Shown: positions 33,091-42,813 of the stretch, one piece after another | Layout of the letters: the number at the start of each line of letters is the position of its first letter | How positions within the stretch are numbered: the first letter of the stretch is position 1 | Source of the DNA: Candidatus Hungatella pullicola | GTDB taxonomy: Bacteria; Bacillota; Clostridia; Lachnospirales; Lachnospiraceae | Length of the DNA: 64,000 bases | Direction: 5' to 3' | NCBI GenBank assembly: GCA_019114305.1 | Contig: DXFU01000043.1 | Span: 62,001 to 126,000, forward strand | The notes under the pieces: generated by a model | Seen by the model: only the letters and a program-made list of their open reading frames with translations | What the model was told of the DNA's origin: nothing | Database searches by the model: none | Program-made: the position numbers and the translations under genes

Positions 33091-35244
33091 ATGGGCAGGA
33101 TAAAAAGCAGGCTTTTTCTTAAAATGTTTCGTTCCTATGCCCTGATTATTCTTTTGTGCCTGGTGGCATATTCTGGCGTAATTGTATATGAAACTGCCGC
33201 TCTGAAGAGAGAGCAGGCGGAGCAGTTTTACAACATGAGAGCAGAGACGGTGGCCAGCGCTCTGGATGAACAGCTGATGGATGCCCAGAATCTTATTACA
33301 AGTGTAAACAGCTCTATTATTGTAAATACCTTGTACAGACAGGCTGTAGGAGAGGACAGTGTGGATCCCTATACGCTCTATCAGACCTTAAATCAGCTGC
33401 AGCTGCAGAAGGCACTGTCGGGAAACCTTAATATTAACAGCCTTGTATGGCTCATAGACGGCTATGACAGAGCCTACACCTCAGATGAGGCTGTACGGCT
33501 TTCAGAGAACTTTCAGGCTGGAGATAAGGACATGCCAGTTCTTGTAACCTCAAATCTCAATAAACTGGCAAGTACAGACAACAGTTTGGTAGTATTTGAA
33601 AAAGAGTTTTTGATTTACGGGGATTTTTATCGGTACCGCGGAGGTTCCCCTCATGGATGGGTCTGTGTTCTGTTTGACCGGCAGAGGCTGGAACGGGCCA
33701 TGGATGCCGCTGCCGGCAGCGAAAATGGGTGGCAGATTCTTTATGAAGGAGAGGTGGTTCTCCAGGGAGGCGCTCAGGAAGAACAATGGCGGGAATTTCA
33801 GGCTGCATCTTCGGCCAACAGAGCTGTCAGCTGCAGGATTTTGGCGGGAGAAGAGAATTTCCATTTATCAGCCCGCTCTTTGGGAACAGTGGCTATTTCC
33901 GTCGGCGTGATTGCAAGTCTGGTGTTTTTCCTGCTGGCTTTCTTTTTCTCCAACCGTTTTTATAAACCGATCCATCATATATCCCAGGTTATAGGCAGCG
34001 GAGAGGAAAGAGGAGACGGGTTGGAGACCATTGCTGAAGATGTGGAACAGCTGGTAGGAGAACGGGACGGATATATGGAAGAAATCCTGACCATATCGCC
34101 TTATGCAAAGGCCGGAGCCATTCACAGTCTTCTGGCTGGAGATTATGACAGGGAGTCGATAAAGAAGCTGCTGAAACGGGAACTGATTTCTATCGAAAAG
34201 GCGTTTTTCCTGGTAGCGGTTGTCCATATATTTGTTGACGAAAGCCAAACAGATATGAAGGAAGCCAAGGAGCGCATACAGAGGGCGGCAGAAGAGAAAA
34301 GCGGAGAAAAAGCAGGATATTTCTGCTACGAAAAGGATGACGAGTGCCTGTATCTGATTGTTAATACAGATGAGGGAGAACGGTATGAAGACATTGTCTA
34401 TGAATTTTACCAGGAGCTGTGCCGCAAGATGCCGGATCAGGTGATTCTGACTATGGGAGCAGACCAGCCTGTAGACCAATTGTCTCAGTTAAAGACTGCA
34501 TGCAGAAACGCCGCTATGGCTTTGGACTGGATTCTGGTAAGCGGACGGGGAAATTTGTATTTCTATGAGGAAGAGGGAAGAAGCAGCGCATATTATTTCC
34601 CCAAGGAAGGAACCAAGCAGCTCCATGCCGGATTGAAAGAAGGCAATGTGGAAGGACTTAGGGCGTTTCTTTCAGAGCTTAAAGAGAAAAATTTGAAAGA
34701 GTATGATCTGGCCCTTTCTGCGGTCAGGCTGCTGCTTTCCGATCTTTATATGTCTACGGTGAAAGCGGTGCAGATGGTGACCATGGGATTGGGATTGGAG
34801 GTTCAGGTGGAACAGCCTCCGGCTTACCTTACCTTTGATGAGGTGGAGGAATATTATATGCGGGTTTATCAGATCGTCACAGAAAAGCTTAAGACAGTGA
34901 GGGAAGAAAAAGGACAGGAGGAAGATCAGGACAGAGACAAAAAGATTTTTGAATATGTGGATTCTCAGTATCGGAATCCTGATATTTCTCTGTCTGCCAT
35001 TGCTCAGGAATTCCATGTGAGCACCAAATATGTGACGGCGCTGTTTAAACGGAGAACGGGAATCACCTATCTTCAGTACGTTCAGGAAAAGAGGGTGGCT
35101 TACAGCGCTCATCTTTTGAAGCATACCAGCTGGCCAATGGAAAAGGTGGCAAAGGAGAGCGGATATACCAGCCTTCTTACATTTCGAAGGAATTTTAAGT
35201 CCATTATGGATACAAACCCCAGTGATTTCAGGGATCAGCTATAG
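33091..35244 (+). CDS. Membrane-bound AraC family regulator with extracellular sensor
   Basis: 717 residues. An N-terminal transmembrane helix (about 14-33) and a second (about 270-290) bracket an extracellular sensor of about 235 residues. A cytoplasmic linker follows, then a C-terminal AraC DNA-binding domain (about 625-715) with two helix-turn-helix motifs: LSAIAQEFHVSTKYVTALFK and MEKVAKESGYTSLLTFRRNF. This layout is common for regulators beside carbohydrate ABC importers in Clostridia and Bacillus (YesN/YtdP-like). It probably senses a pectin-derived sugar outside the cell and activates the importer genes directly downstream. GGGAGGGGG lies upstream of the ATG. Confidence 0.9.
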   Translation: MGRIKSRLFLKMFRSYALIILLCLVAYSGVIVYETAALKREQAEQFYNMRAETVASALDEQLMDAQNLITSVNSSIIVNTLYRQAVGEDSVDPYTLYQTLNQLQLQKALSGNLNINSLVWLIDGYDRAYTSDEAVRLSENFQAGDKDMPVLVTSNLNKLASTDNSLVVFEKEFLIYGDFYRYRGGSPHGWVCVLFDRQRLERAMDAAAGSENGWQILYEGEVVLQGGAQEEQWREFQAASSANRAVSCRILAGEENFHLSARSLGTVAISVGVIASLVFFLLAFFFSNRFYKPIHHISQVIGSGEERGDGLETIAEDVEQLVGERDGYMEEILTISPYAKAGAIHSLLAGDYDRESIKKLLKRELISIEKAFFLVAVVHIFVDESQTDMKEAKERIQRAAEEKSGEKAGYFCYEKDDECLYLIVNTDEGERYEDIVYEFYQELCRKMPDQVILTMGADQPVDQLSQLKTACRNAAMALDWILVSGRGNLYFYEEEGRSSAYYFPKEGTKQLHAGLKEGNVEGLRAFLSELKEKNLKEYDLALSAVRLLLSDLYMSTVKAVQMVTMGLGLEVQVEQPPAYLTFDEVEEYYMRVYQIVTEKLKTVREEKGQEEDQDRDKKIFEYVDSQYRNPDISLSAIAQEFHVSTKYVTALFKRRTGITYLQYVQEKRVAYSAHLLKHTSWPMEKVAKESGYTSLLTFRRNFKSIMDTNPSDFRDQL

Positions 35245-35253
35245 TTCAAGATT

Positions 35254-35288
35254 CAAAAAAGGAAGCGGGAAAAGGCTTCCTTTTTTGA
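35254..35288 (+). terminator. Terminator after the AraC-type regulator
   Basis: AAAAAAGGAAGC pairs with GCTTCCTTTTTT (loop GGGAAAAG), ending in six T residues. The importer genes therefore need their own promoter. Confidence 0.85.
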
Positions 35289-35397
35289 TGTGTGAAACAA
35301 AATGAATCAGGAATAAAATGAAACTATTTTTTTTGCCTGCTTTTTTCTACAATGGGATTATCCGATAGGACAAAACGAAAAAGGAAGGTGAGGGTGC

Positions 35398-36363
35398 ATG
35401 ACCAAAACGGGAGGTATGGAAGCTAAGAAGATGTCCAAAGAAATGAGAAGGCAGCTTCTGAAAAAGGACATTAAGCGGGACAAATATCTGATTATAATGT
35501 TTCTTCCGGTTCTGATCTATTATCTGGTATTCTGCTATTTCCCTATGACAGGACTGTGGATGGCGTTTACGGAGTTTCGATCAGGACAGGGACTTGCTGG
35601 ATTGTATACGGGAGAGTTTGTAGGACTGAAATGGTTTATTCAGTTTTTTGAATCGCCGTATGCGTGGAGATTAATAAGAAATACGTTTCTGCTCTCCTTT
35701 TATTCATTAATATTCGGATTCCCTATTCCCATTCTCTTTGCTTTGTGTATTACACAGATTAAGAATTCAAAGCTTCAGAAAGGAGCACAGGTAATTACAT
35801 ATCTGCCTTATTTTATTTCAACAGTAGTTGTAGCAGGTATGATTTCCAACTTTTTGTCTCCATCCAGCGGCATTATCAATCAGATGATCGAGGCCCTGGG
35901 CGGAGAGCCAATTAACTTTTTAGGCGAACCCAAATGGTTCAGAGCCGTATATGTAATATCCGGTTCCTGGCAGACCTTTGGATTTAATTCCATTATATTT
36001 GTGGCTGCCATCATGGGAATCGGGCCGGAGCTTTATGAGGCCATGAAAGTGGATGGAGCCAGCAAGCTTCAGACGATCTGGTATTTGGTTCTTCCAAGCA
36101 TTAAGCCCACGATTGTACTTCTGCTTATTATGTCTCTGGGAAATCTGTTAAATGTAGGCTTTGAGAAAGTTTACCTGCTGTATAATTCCGGTATTTATGA
36201 GACCGCTGATGTAATTTCCACTTATGTATACAGACAAGGTATTGAAAACCAGAATTACAGCTACGCTACAGCAGTTGGCTTGTTTAATTCCCTGATTGGA
36301 TTTGCCATTGTTTTCGCGGCCAATAAGCTGAGCAGAAAACTGACAGATACAGCTATATGGTAG
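35398..36363 (+). CDS. Carbohydrate ABC transporter permease, LplB/YteP type
   Basis: 321 residues, six transmembrane helices. EAMKVDGASKLQTIWYLVLPSIKPTIVLLL is the EAA loop that contacts the ATPase. It resembles LplB/YteP permeases that import oligosaccharides with an LplA-type binding protein. An N-terminal basic segment precedes the first helix. The second permease follows 22 bases downstream. No ATPase gene is present, so a shared MsmX-type ATPase elsewhere is expected. Confidence 0.92.
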   Translation: MTKTGGMEAKKMSKEMRRQLLKKDIKRDKYLIIMFLPVLIYYLVFCYFPMTGLWMAFTEFRSGQGLAGLYTGEFVGLKWFIQFFESPYAWRLIRNTFLLSFYSLIFGFPIPILFALCITQIKNSKLQKGAQVITYLPYFISTVVVAGMISNFLSPSSGIINQMIEALGGEPINFLGEPKWFRAVYVISGSWQTFGFNSIIFVAAIMGIGPELYEAMKVDGASKLQTIWYLVLPSIKPTIVLLLIMSLGNLLNVGFEKVYLLYNSGIYETADVISTYVYRQGIENQNYSYATAVGLFNSLIGFAIVFAANKLSRKLTDTAIW

Positions 36364-36385
36364 GGCGCAGACTAGGAGGTTGAAG

Positions 36386-37300
36386 ATGGAAACCAAGAAA
36401 AGTTTTCTGAAAGAATTTAAAAATGAAAGTATGGGAGACCGCCTGTTTGATATCATTGTAATATTGTTGGTCCTGGAGGCGGTGGTAGTAACCTTGTATC
36501 CATTTTTGTATGTGCTCAGCGTGTCCTTAAGTTCCGGTACTGCGGTAAATCAGGGACGGGTTGTACTGTTCCCTGTAGATTTAGACCTGTCTACATACAA
36601 GATGGTAATGGATTATAAAGATTTATGGGTGTCTTACGGCAATACTGCAATTTATACGGTGGCGGGAACTGTGTGCAATATGGTCTTTACCTGTCTGGCA
36701 GCCTATCCGCTGTCAAGAAAACAGTTTTTCCTGAGAAAGAAAATGAATTTTCTCCTGGCCTTCACCATGTATTTCTCAGGAGGATTAATTCCAACCTATA
36801 TGGTTGTGACGGGACTTGGTCTTTACAACAGCCGTCTGGCCATGATTCTTCCGGTTCTGATCAGTGCTTACAATGTAATGATCTGCAGATCAGCGTTTGA
36901 GGGAATTTCAGAAGAGCTGTTTGAGAACGCAGCTTTGGAGGGAGCCAATGATTTTGTAATCCTTACTAAAATTGCAATCCCCCTTATTAAGCCCACGCTG
37001 GCAGTGCTCACCCTTTATTATGCGGTAGCAAGATACAACGATTTCTTTAATGCCCTTTTGTACTTAGGAAAATCTTCTCTTCAGCCTCTTCAGCTGTTCC
37101 TGAGAAGAATTCTCCTTATGGCTTCTACGGAGATTATGCAGGCTTCCGGAAGCGCTACGGCGGCAAGCGCGGCGGCTCAGTCTACCGTACAGATTCGATA
37201 TGTATGTATTGTACTTTCCATGATACCAATTGTTGCCCTGTGTCCGTTTATCCAGAAATATCTGGTTAAGGGAACCATGTTAGGCGCAGTAAAAGGATAA
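36386..37300 (+). CDS. Carbohydrate ABC transporter permease, YtcP/LplC type
   Basis: 304 residues, six transmembrane helices, with the EAA loop ENAALEGANDFVILTKIAIPLIKP. The start at 36386 is chosen because AGGAGG lies 6 bases upstream; a TTG two codons earlier is too close to it. It pairs with the upstream permease and the downstream lipoprotein in the order of B. subtilis rhamnogalacturonan importer genes (yteP-ytcP-ytcQ). Confidence 0.92.
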   Translation: METKKSFLKEFKNESMGDRLFDIIVILLVLEAVVVTLYPFLYVLSVSLSSGTAVNQGRVVLFPVDLDLSTYKMVMDYKDLWVSYGNTAIYTVAGTVCNMVFTCLAAYPLSRKQFFLRKKMNFLLAFTMYFSGGLIPTYMVVTGLGLYNSRLAMILPVLISAYNVMICRSAFEGISEELFENAALEGANDFVILTKIAIPLIKPTLAVLTLYYAVARYNDFFNALLYLGKSSLQPLQLFLRRILLMASTEIMQASGSATAASAAAQSTVQIRYVCIVLSMIPIVALCPFIQKYLVKGTMLGAVKG

Positions 37301-37339
37301 ACAAAGAATAACCCAGGAAAATAAAGGAGGAAAAATTTT

Positions 37340-38938
37340 ATGAAAAAGTCAAAGAAACTTGTAAGTCTGATGCTGACAGCAGCAATGGGCGCCTCGCTTC
37401 TTACTGGATGCTCCAAAGGAGGAGAAGAAGAGGTTCAGGTAACAGAGGATACTTACAATTATACCGGGCAGGCTCCGATTACAGATCAGGAGGGAGCGAC
37501 TGTCAGCATACTGGCAAGAAACTCATTCTATTCTACCGTTGATTTGGCCAACGCGCCTATTGTTCAGGAAGTAGAGAAAAGATCCGGTGTCAGCCTGGAC
37601 TGGACATTTATTTCCCCGGCCAATTACATTGACTCTGTAAGCCCAATGCTGGCTTCTGGTACAGATCTTCCTGATATTGTCCAGCTTCCTGATCTGGATC
37701 CCAATATGAACTATATCAAATCCGGATTGTTTACTCCTTTGGATGAGTATATGGACGAAATGCCCAATTTCCAGGCATTCTTAGATGAGAATCCATCTAT
37801 TAAAGCCAGCCTTACAGCAGAAGACGGACATATTTACTATGTTCCCATTACTGTAGTTACAAACAACTATCAGCCGTGCGCCATGATTAACATGCAGTGG
37901 CTTGAGCAGGCGGGACTGGAGGTTCCAACAACTCTGGATGAGCTGGTGGAGGTTCTTCGGGTCTTTAAAGAACAGGATATGAACGGAAACGGCGATCCTA
38001 ACGATGAAATTCCTATGAGCATAATGGCTGAGCACATTCCTTATATGTTTGGTCCTGCCTTTGGTCTTGACCTTGTCAGCGGTTTCTATGCAGACGACAA
38101 TGGACAGGTTCACTATGCTTACGGCGAATCCGAGCAGTACAAAGCCTATCTGGAATTCCTCAACGGTCTGTTCCAGGAAGGCCTTCTGGAGGTTGAATTT
38201 ACCACTCTTACCAGAGATCAGATCACAGAGCGGTGCGCTCAGAACCTGACAGGATTTACATTTGATTTCAGCTGGCAGATGTCACAGCTTTACAGCAGCC
38301 AGTATCCGGAGTATGATGGTACAGAAGGAATTATGGTTGGAATTCCGCCTCTTTCCGGTGATGAGGAAGGATATTATCTTGCAAGACAGCCATTTGAGTA
38401 TGTATTCGGTGTATCAGCTCAGAGTGCTAATCCTGTTCTTGCAGCCCGCTTCCTGGATTATGCTATGAGCCCAGAGTGCCAGGAACTGTATGTATGGGGA
38501 ATTGAGGGCGAAAGTTATGTAGTTAATGAAGATGGAACAAAGTCCTATACAGAGAAGGCAGCTACAGACAGCATGTGGCTTCAGGAGCTGGGAATCAATC
38601 CGGTATGTCTGCCATCTCAGCAGTCTGTTGAAGCAACTGATGTACTGCTTCCAGAGTGGCATGTTCAGGTAGATAAGGAGCTGGAGCAGTATATGAAGAG
38701 CACATGGCCATTTGTGTACGCAACAGAAGAAGAGTCCAGCATTATTTCTCAGTATCTGGTTGACTTAACAACCTATGCGGAAGAGATGAATGTGGCATTT
38801 ATTACAGGAACTACCAGTCTGGATGAATTTGATAATTATCTTAATACACTGGACAGTATGAATCTTCAGGAGCTGCTGACAGTTCGTCAGGCTCAGTATG
38901 ACAGATATGCTGCTTCACAGTCTGGTACTCAGCAGTAA
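37340..38938 (+). CDS. Extracellular sugar-binding lipoprotein of ABC importer
   Basis: 532 residues. The lipoprotein signal ends in ASLLTGCSKGG, giving Cys24-25 as lipidation site. The mature part is a large type-1 solute-binding protein (LplA/YtcQ-like) with two lobes. A Ca-binding-like loop MNGNGDPNDEIP lies near residue 215, common in this subfamily. It delivers oligosaccharides, here probably from pectin, to the two permeases upstream. AGGAGG lies before the ATG. Confidence 0.92.
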   Translation: MKKSKKLVSLMLTAAMGASLLTGCSKGGEEEVQVTEDTYNYTGQAPITDQEGATVSILARNSFYSTVDLANAPIVQEVEKRSGVSLDWTFISPANYIDSVSPMLASGTDLPDIVQLPDLDPNMNYIKSGLFTPLDEYMDEMPNFQAFLDENPSIKASLTAEDGHIYYVPITVVTNNYQPCAMINMQWLEQAGLEVPTTLDELVEVLRVFKEQDMNGNGDPNDEIPMSIMAEHIPYMFGPAFGLDLVSGFYADDNGQVHYAYGESEQYKAYLEFLNGLFQEGLLEVEFTTLTRDQITERCAQNLTGFTFDFSWQMSQLYSSQYPEYDGTEGIMVGIPPLSGDEEGYYLARQPFEYVFGVSAQSANPVLAARFLDYAMSPECQELYVWGIEGESYVVNEDGTKSYTEKAATDSMWLQELGINPVCLPSQQSVEATDVLLPEWHVQVDKELEQYMKSTWPFVYATEEESSIISQYLVDLTTYAEEMNVAFITGTTSLDEFDNYLNTLDSMNLQELLTVRQAQYDRYAASQSGTQQ

Positions 38939-38953
38939 GAGAAAGAATGATTT

Positions 38954-38995
38954 CAGGACGCCAAGGTTGAAACATACCTGGCGTCCTCCTTGTGC
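38954..38995 (+). terminator. Hairpin between binding-protein and esterase genes
   Basis: AGGACGCCA (38955-38963) pairs with TGGCGTCCT (38978-38986), followed by CCTTGTGCTT. It probably lowers rather than abolishes read-through to the esterase gene. Confidence 0.65.
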
Positions 38996-39071
38996 TTGTG
39001 AGAACTGGGAAGAATGGGAAAGGGAAAAAAGCCGGAATACAGACTTTCTATATATAAAAGGAGGATTGAAT

Positions 39072-40163
39072 ATGGAGAACCGCACAATAAAGATTAAAAA
39101 ATTTTATACCTGTCAGGAGCGGATGGAGCTGCTCTTTGACCGGTATGGAAGACAGGATGGGATGAAAGCAGAGACAAAAGAAGAATATGAAAGCTGGAAG
39201 AAGTCAATCATCCCTCTTTTGAAATCTCTTCTGGCCCTGAACCGTATGGAAAACTGCAGTTTGGATCCCATTGTGGAGGAACGGGTCGAGGCCGAACCGG
39301 GAATTATCAGGGAAAAGGTGATTATTCAGGTGGAGCCCCAGGTTTATATGCCTGTATTTATTCTGATTCCGGAAAAAAAGGAAAGGGAAGGAAGACAAAA
39401 ATGTGCCCTGGCTCCCTGCGGCCACATGGGAGCAGGAAAATACTCCGTTGCCGGTCTCAGTGAGATCGGAGCTGTGGCGGATCAGATTAACCGGTTCCAT
39501 TATGATTACGGCCTTCAGCTGGCAAGAAAAGGAATCGTTGCTTTGTGCCCGGATACCAGAGGATTTGGAGAGAGAAGGGAACCGGCTCTGCAGGGAGAGG
39601 ATGAGGACAGCTTCTGCGGTTCTTCCTGCAATCAGCTGGCCCATATGGCAGAGCCCTTGGGGCTTACTGTAGCGGGAATGTATACCTGGGATCTGATGCG
39701 TCTTCTGGATTATGTGGAAGAGAGAGATCAGTGGGATCTGGATGATATTGGATGTGTGGGCTTTTCTGGAGGGGGACTGCAGACATTATGGCTGGCGGCC
39801 TTGGACAGCCGGGTGTCCTGGGCAGTGATCAGCGGCTATTTTTATGGATATAAGGATTCTTTGCTGAAGCTTAACGGGAACTGCGGCTGCAATTATGTAC
39901 CCCATTTGTGGGAGCATGTGGATATGGGAGACATTGGAGCTCTCATAGCTCCCAGACCGTTGGTAATTCAGTCCTGCAGAGGGGATCATCTCAATGGGAT
40001 AAGAGGGCTGGAAAATGTACTGGAGCAGTTAGACACCGTGAAGAAAGCTTACCGTATTTTCAACGCGGAGGACAAGCTTTACCATGACATACAGGAAGGC
40101 GGACACTGCTGGCACGAATCAGCTATAGAAGCTGTCATGAAAGTTCACAAAGACTTATGTTAA
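39072..40163 (+). CDS. Alpha/beta hydrolase, acetylxylan-esterase/dienelactone-hydrolase type
   Basis: 363 residues, no signal peptide. The nucleophile elbow is GFSGGGLQ (Ser), and RPLVIQSCRGDHLN supplies the acidic residue region, with a C-terminal GGHCWHE giving the His. The fold region begins at about residue 110 (ALAPCGHMGAGKYS). AGGAGG lies 8 bases upstream of the ATG. Its position after an oligosaccharide importer suggests removal of acetyl or other ester groups from imported pectin fragments. Exact substrate is unknown; residues 1-100 form a helical cap not typical of small esterases. Confidence 0.8.
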   Translation: MENRTIKIKKFYTCQERMELLFDRYGRQDGMKAETKEEYESWKKSIIPLLKSLLALNRMENCSLDPIVEERVEAEPGIIREKVIIQVEPQVYMPVFILIPEKKEREGRQKCALAPCGHMGAGKYSVAGLSEIGAVADQINRFHYDYGLQLARKGIVALCPDTRGFGERREPALQGEDEDSFCGSSCNQLAHMAEPLGLTVAGMYTWDLMRLLDYVEERDQWDLDDIGCVGFSGGGLQTLWLAALDSRVSWAVISGYFYGYKDSLLKLNGNCGCNYVPHLWEHVDMGDIGALIAPRPLVIQSCRGDHLNGIRGLENVLEQLDTVKKAYRIFNAEDKLYHDIQEGGHCWHESAIEAVMKVHKDLC

Positions 40164-40217
40164 AAGCAGGGCAGAGCAAAAAACAAAATTACTAAATACT
40201 TCAATGATAAAATGTGG

Positions 40218-40223
40218 TATACT
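40218..40223 (+). promoter_or_regulatory. Extended -10 of the nitrite/sulfite reductase gene
   Basis: TGG-TATACT about 47 bases upstream of the start codon; the -35 is weak. Confidence 0.5.
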
Positions 40224-40269
40224 AACATGGAATACAGAATTAATTGGTTTCAATACAAGGAGGAAGAAA

Positions 40270-41817
40270 ATGTTAGGTATTACACCACAGCAGTGGAAGA
40301 AGGAGCTTCCTGAATTTAAGGAAAAGACAGATTTGTTTTATGCGGGTGAAATGAATAAAAAGGATTATAAAGGATTTTCAGGTAAATTCGGAAGCTATGC
40401 TCAGAGAAGCGGGGACGCCAGCATGCTTCGTCTGCGCATGCCCGGCGGGCAGGTAACAAAAGAAAAGTTAAAATTTATCGCTGATTCTATTGATAAACAT
40501 GGAGTGACTATGGCTCATTTGACAACCTGCCAGACCATTCAGCTTCACAATCTGAAGCCGGAGGCTCTCTATGACATTATGGAGGGCGCGTTGGATGCAG
40601 GAATCGTCACCATTGGCGGAGGCGGAGATTTTCCAAGAAATGTGATGGTCTCCCCTTTGTCAGGAGTAGAAAAGGGAGAGTACTTTGATGTTTTTCCCTG
40701 GGCCAAGGCAGTTGGAGAGTATCTGCTTACCCTGATTAACGACAGGAAAATGCCGAGAAAGCTTAAGGTTGGATTTTCCAACGGACCGGCCAATTTAACC
40801 CATGCTACTTTTCGTGATCTGGGGTTCGCGGCCCGGCCTGACAAAACCTTTGACGTGTACAGCGCAGGAGGATTGGGAGCCAATCCTAAAATGGGCCTTA
40901 AAGTAGGTGAAAAGGTAAGCCCGGACCAGGTGCTTTATTATGTAAGAGCCATGTGGGAGACTTTTATCACCTATGGAAATTACGAGAACAGAGGAAAAGC
41001 CAGAACCAGATATATGCAGGACGCTTTGGGACAGGAAGAATACAAGAAGGCCTTTCAGGAGAAGCTTCAGGGAGTTTATGATTCCGGTGTGGATCTGAAG
41101 ATTGAGGCAGAGGAAAGGAAATTGGAGAAAACCGGAGACGGGGTGGCTGTAAAGGATAAGAGAGCCGTTGCTCAAAAGCAGGACGGGCTGTATGCGGTTT
41201 TCTATCATCCAATTGGCGGAACCCCCCAGATAGGAAAATTCAGACAGCTGTATGAGGCAATTAAGGATGCCAAAGGCGCAGAACTGAGATTATGTCCGGA
41301 TGAATCTATGTATATTATTAACTTAAACGGAACGGAAGCCAAGAGAGTGCTGGAGGCAACTGATGACGGAGCCAAAACGCTTTTTGAGACCTCAGTGGCC
41401 TGTGTGGGAGCCAGCATCTGCCAGGTAGGGGTGAGAGATTCCCAGCATCTTCTTCACATGGCAGTGGAAGCTGTGAGAAAAGCAGGGCTGAAAGAGGAAT
41501 CCCTTCCTCAGATTCATATTTCCGGCTGTCCGTCATCCTGCGGAACTCATCAGATTGGAGTGATTGGATTCCATGGAGGAGTGAAAGTCATTGACAAGGT
41601 TCCAAATCCATCTTTCACCCTTCATCTTTATGGACAGGACAGGCAGGGAGAGGAGCGGTTCGGCACGCAGATGGGAGCAATTCTGGAAAAGGATATTCCG
41701 GATTTCCTTGTGGAAGCGGGAAAGGCTGCTGAACATTCCGGCAAATCCTTTCAGGAGTGGAGTCAGGCAAATCCCGGTGCTTTGGAAGAGATTGCAAAGA
41801 AATACCTGGTAAAATAA
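40270..41817 (+). CDS. Siroheme nitrite/sulfite reductase
   Basis: 515 residues with two ferredoxin-like half-domain pairs of the sulfite/nitrite reductase superfamily. The siroheme-[4Fe-4S] ligands are Cys-x5-Cys in CVGASIC and Cys-x3-Cys in GCPSSCG, the second in the ISGCPSSCGTHQIG motif. It reduces nitrite or sulfite by six electrons, probably using ferredoxin. Nitrite and sulfite enzymes cannot be told apart here. The start at 40270 has AAGGAGGAAG just upstream. A single gene between two terminators. Confidence 0.9.
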   Translation: MLGITPQQWKKELPEFKEKTDLFYAGEMNKKDYKGFSGKFGSYAQRSGDASMLRLRMPGGQVTKEKLKFIADSIDKHGVTMAHLTTCQTIQLHNLKPEALYDIMEGALDAGIVTIGGGGDFPRNVMVSPLSGVEKGEYFDVFPWAKAVGEYLLTLINDRKMPRKLKVGFSNGPANLTHATFRDLGFAARPDKTFDVYSAGGLGANPKMGLKVGEKVSPDQVLYYVRAMWETFITYGNYENRGKARTRYMQDALGQEEYKKAFQEKLQGVYDSGVDLKIEAEERKLEKTGDGVAVKDKRAVAQKQDGLYAVFYHPIGGTPQIGKFRQLYEAIKDAKGAELRLCPDESMYIINLNGTEAKRVLEATDDGAKTLFETSVACVGASICQVGVRDSQHLLHMAVEAVRKAGLKEESLPQIHISGCPSSCGTHQIGVIGFHGGVKVIDKVPNPSFTLHLYGQDRQGEERFGTQMGAILEKDIPDFLVEAGKAAEHSGKSFQEWSQANPGALEEIAKKYLVK

Positions 41818-41840
41818 CAGGAACAATAATGCGCAGACAA

Positions 41841-41884
41841 GAAAAGCCGGCACGGTAAAAGAATTCTTTTACCGTGCCGGCTTT
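41841..41884. terminator. Bidirectional terminator, perfect 44-bp palindrome
   Basis: Positions 41841-41862 are the exact reverse complement of 41863-41884, centred on GAATTC. A and T tracts flank both sides. It separates the convergent reductase (+) and mntP (-) genes. Confidence 0.9.
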
Positions 41885-41916
41885 TCTTGTCTGGCTGATC
41901 CAGAAAGGGCAGCTTT

Positions 41917-42477
41917 TTATAACCCTAAAGTATGTTCCAGCAGGATTTTAAGGCCCATAAGTATGAGAACAATACCGCCGGCCAGCTCTGCTTTTGATTT
42001 GTATTTGGTTCCGAATACATTGCCTGCTTTCACTCCTGCCATAGCCAGGATGAATGTGGTGCATCCGATGAAGGAGATGGCGGGAACGATCTGTACCTGA
42101 AGAAAGGCAAAGGTGATGCCTACAGCCAGAGCATCGATGCTGGTAGCTATGGCAAGCATGACCATGTTTTTGGGATCCAGGGAACAGTCTAAGCAGTCAT
42201 CTTCCTGACTTCTGGATTCCCGGATCATATTGATTCCGATAATGCCTAAGAGAATGAATGCAATCCAGTGATCAACGGCTGTAATAGCGCTCTGGAACTG
42301 AGATCCCAGCAGATAGCCGACAAAGGGCATAAGAGCCTGAAATCCGCCGAAATACAATCCCACAATCAAAGCCCCTTTCCAGCTCATCTTTGGCATGGAA
42401 AGTCCTTTGCAGACGGCTACGGCGAAGGCATCCATGGACAGGCCCACGGCGATGATAAAAAGTTCCAGTAATGACAT
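41917..42477 (-). CDS. mntP: Manganese efflux pump MntP
   Basis: 186 residues, six transmembrane helices. [14 protein letters not shown] near the N-terminus and [15 protein letters not shown] in the second half are the duplicated Asp-containing motifs of MntP. It exports Mn2+ to prevent toxicity. AGGAGG lies upstream of the ATG. The assignment is reinforced by the manganese-sensing yybP-ykoY riboswitch directly upstream. Confidence 0.93.
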   Translation of the reverse strand: MSLLELFIIAVGLSMDAFAVAVCKGLSMPKMSWKGALIVGLYFGGFQALMPFVGYLLGSQFQSAITAVDHWIAFILLGIIGINMIRESRSQEDDCLDCSLDPKNMVMLAIATSIDALAVGITFAFLQVQIVPAISFIGCTTFILAMAGVKAGNVFGTKYKSKAELAGGIVLILMGLKILLEHTLGL

Positions 42478-42533
42478 GTGAATAAATCCTCCTGTGTATA
42501 AGTTTTGCCATATGGAGGAATGGGGAGAAAAGA

Positions 42534-42700
42534 AAAAGACCTACCTGCGGAAAACGATTTATCGTTCCGCAGATAAGTCTCATCTTATTGCTCTATGCAA
42601 ACAGCAAAGCCAGACAGAATTCTGTCAGTATGTTGACTTTGCGCATATTCTCACTGACCCTTCAGAATATGCCGACTACTCCCTTATCCCTTAGCCATAC
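42534..42700 (-). ncRNA. yybP-ykoY manganese riboswitch
   Basis: On the minus strand GGGAGTAG (42684-42677) and GTCAACATACTGA (about 42636-42624) are the conserved loop elements of the yybP-ykoY class, joined by matching helices (GCATATTC/GAATATGC, GCAAAG/CTTTGC). The expression platform is a terminator-type hairpin (42541-42577, stem CTGCGGAACGAT/ATCGTTTTCCGCAG) followed by TCTTTTTCTTTTC. Mn2+ binding should relieve termination and allow mntP expression. Confidence 0.9.
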
Positions 42701-42701
42701 T

Positions 42702-42731
42702 ATTTTAAATGATAATCCGCCGCTGTGTCAA
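42702..42731 (-). promoter_or_regulatory. Promoter of the riboswitch-mntP transcript
   Basis: Minus strand TTGACA (42731-42726), 18-base spacer, TAAAAT (42707-42702), just upstream of the riboswitch aptamer. Confidence 0.65.
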
Positions 42732-42778
42732 TAGGTATACTGAAATTAGAAATAAAAATAAAAATAATTTTTTTTGGC

Positions 42779-42807
42779 TTGCAATGGTACCATGACTGTG
42801 CTATGAT
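42779..42807 (+). promoter_or_regulatory. Promoter of the aspS2-gatCAB T-box leader
   Basis: TTGCAA (42779-42784), 17-base spacer, TATGAT (42802-42807) with extended TGC. Confidence 0.7.
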
Positions 42808-42813
42808 AAAGCA

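Noticed and set aside
33868..34479. 203-codon open frame on the minus strand
   Set aside because: Antisense to the linker of the AraC-type regulator; no supporting features.
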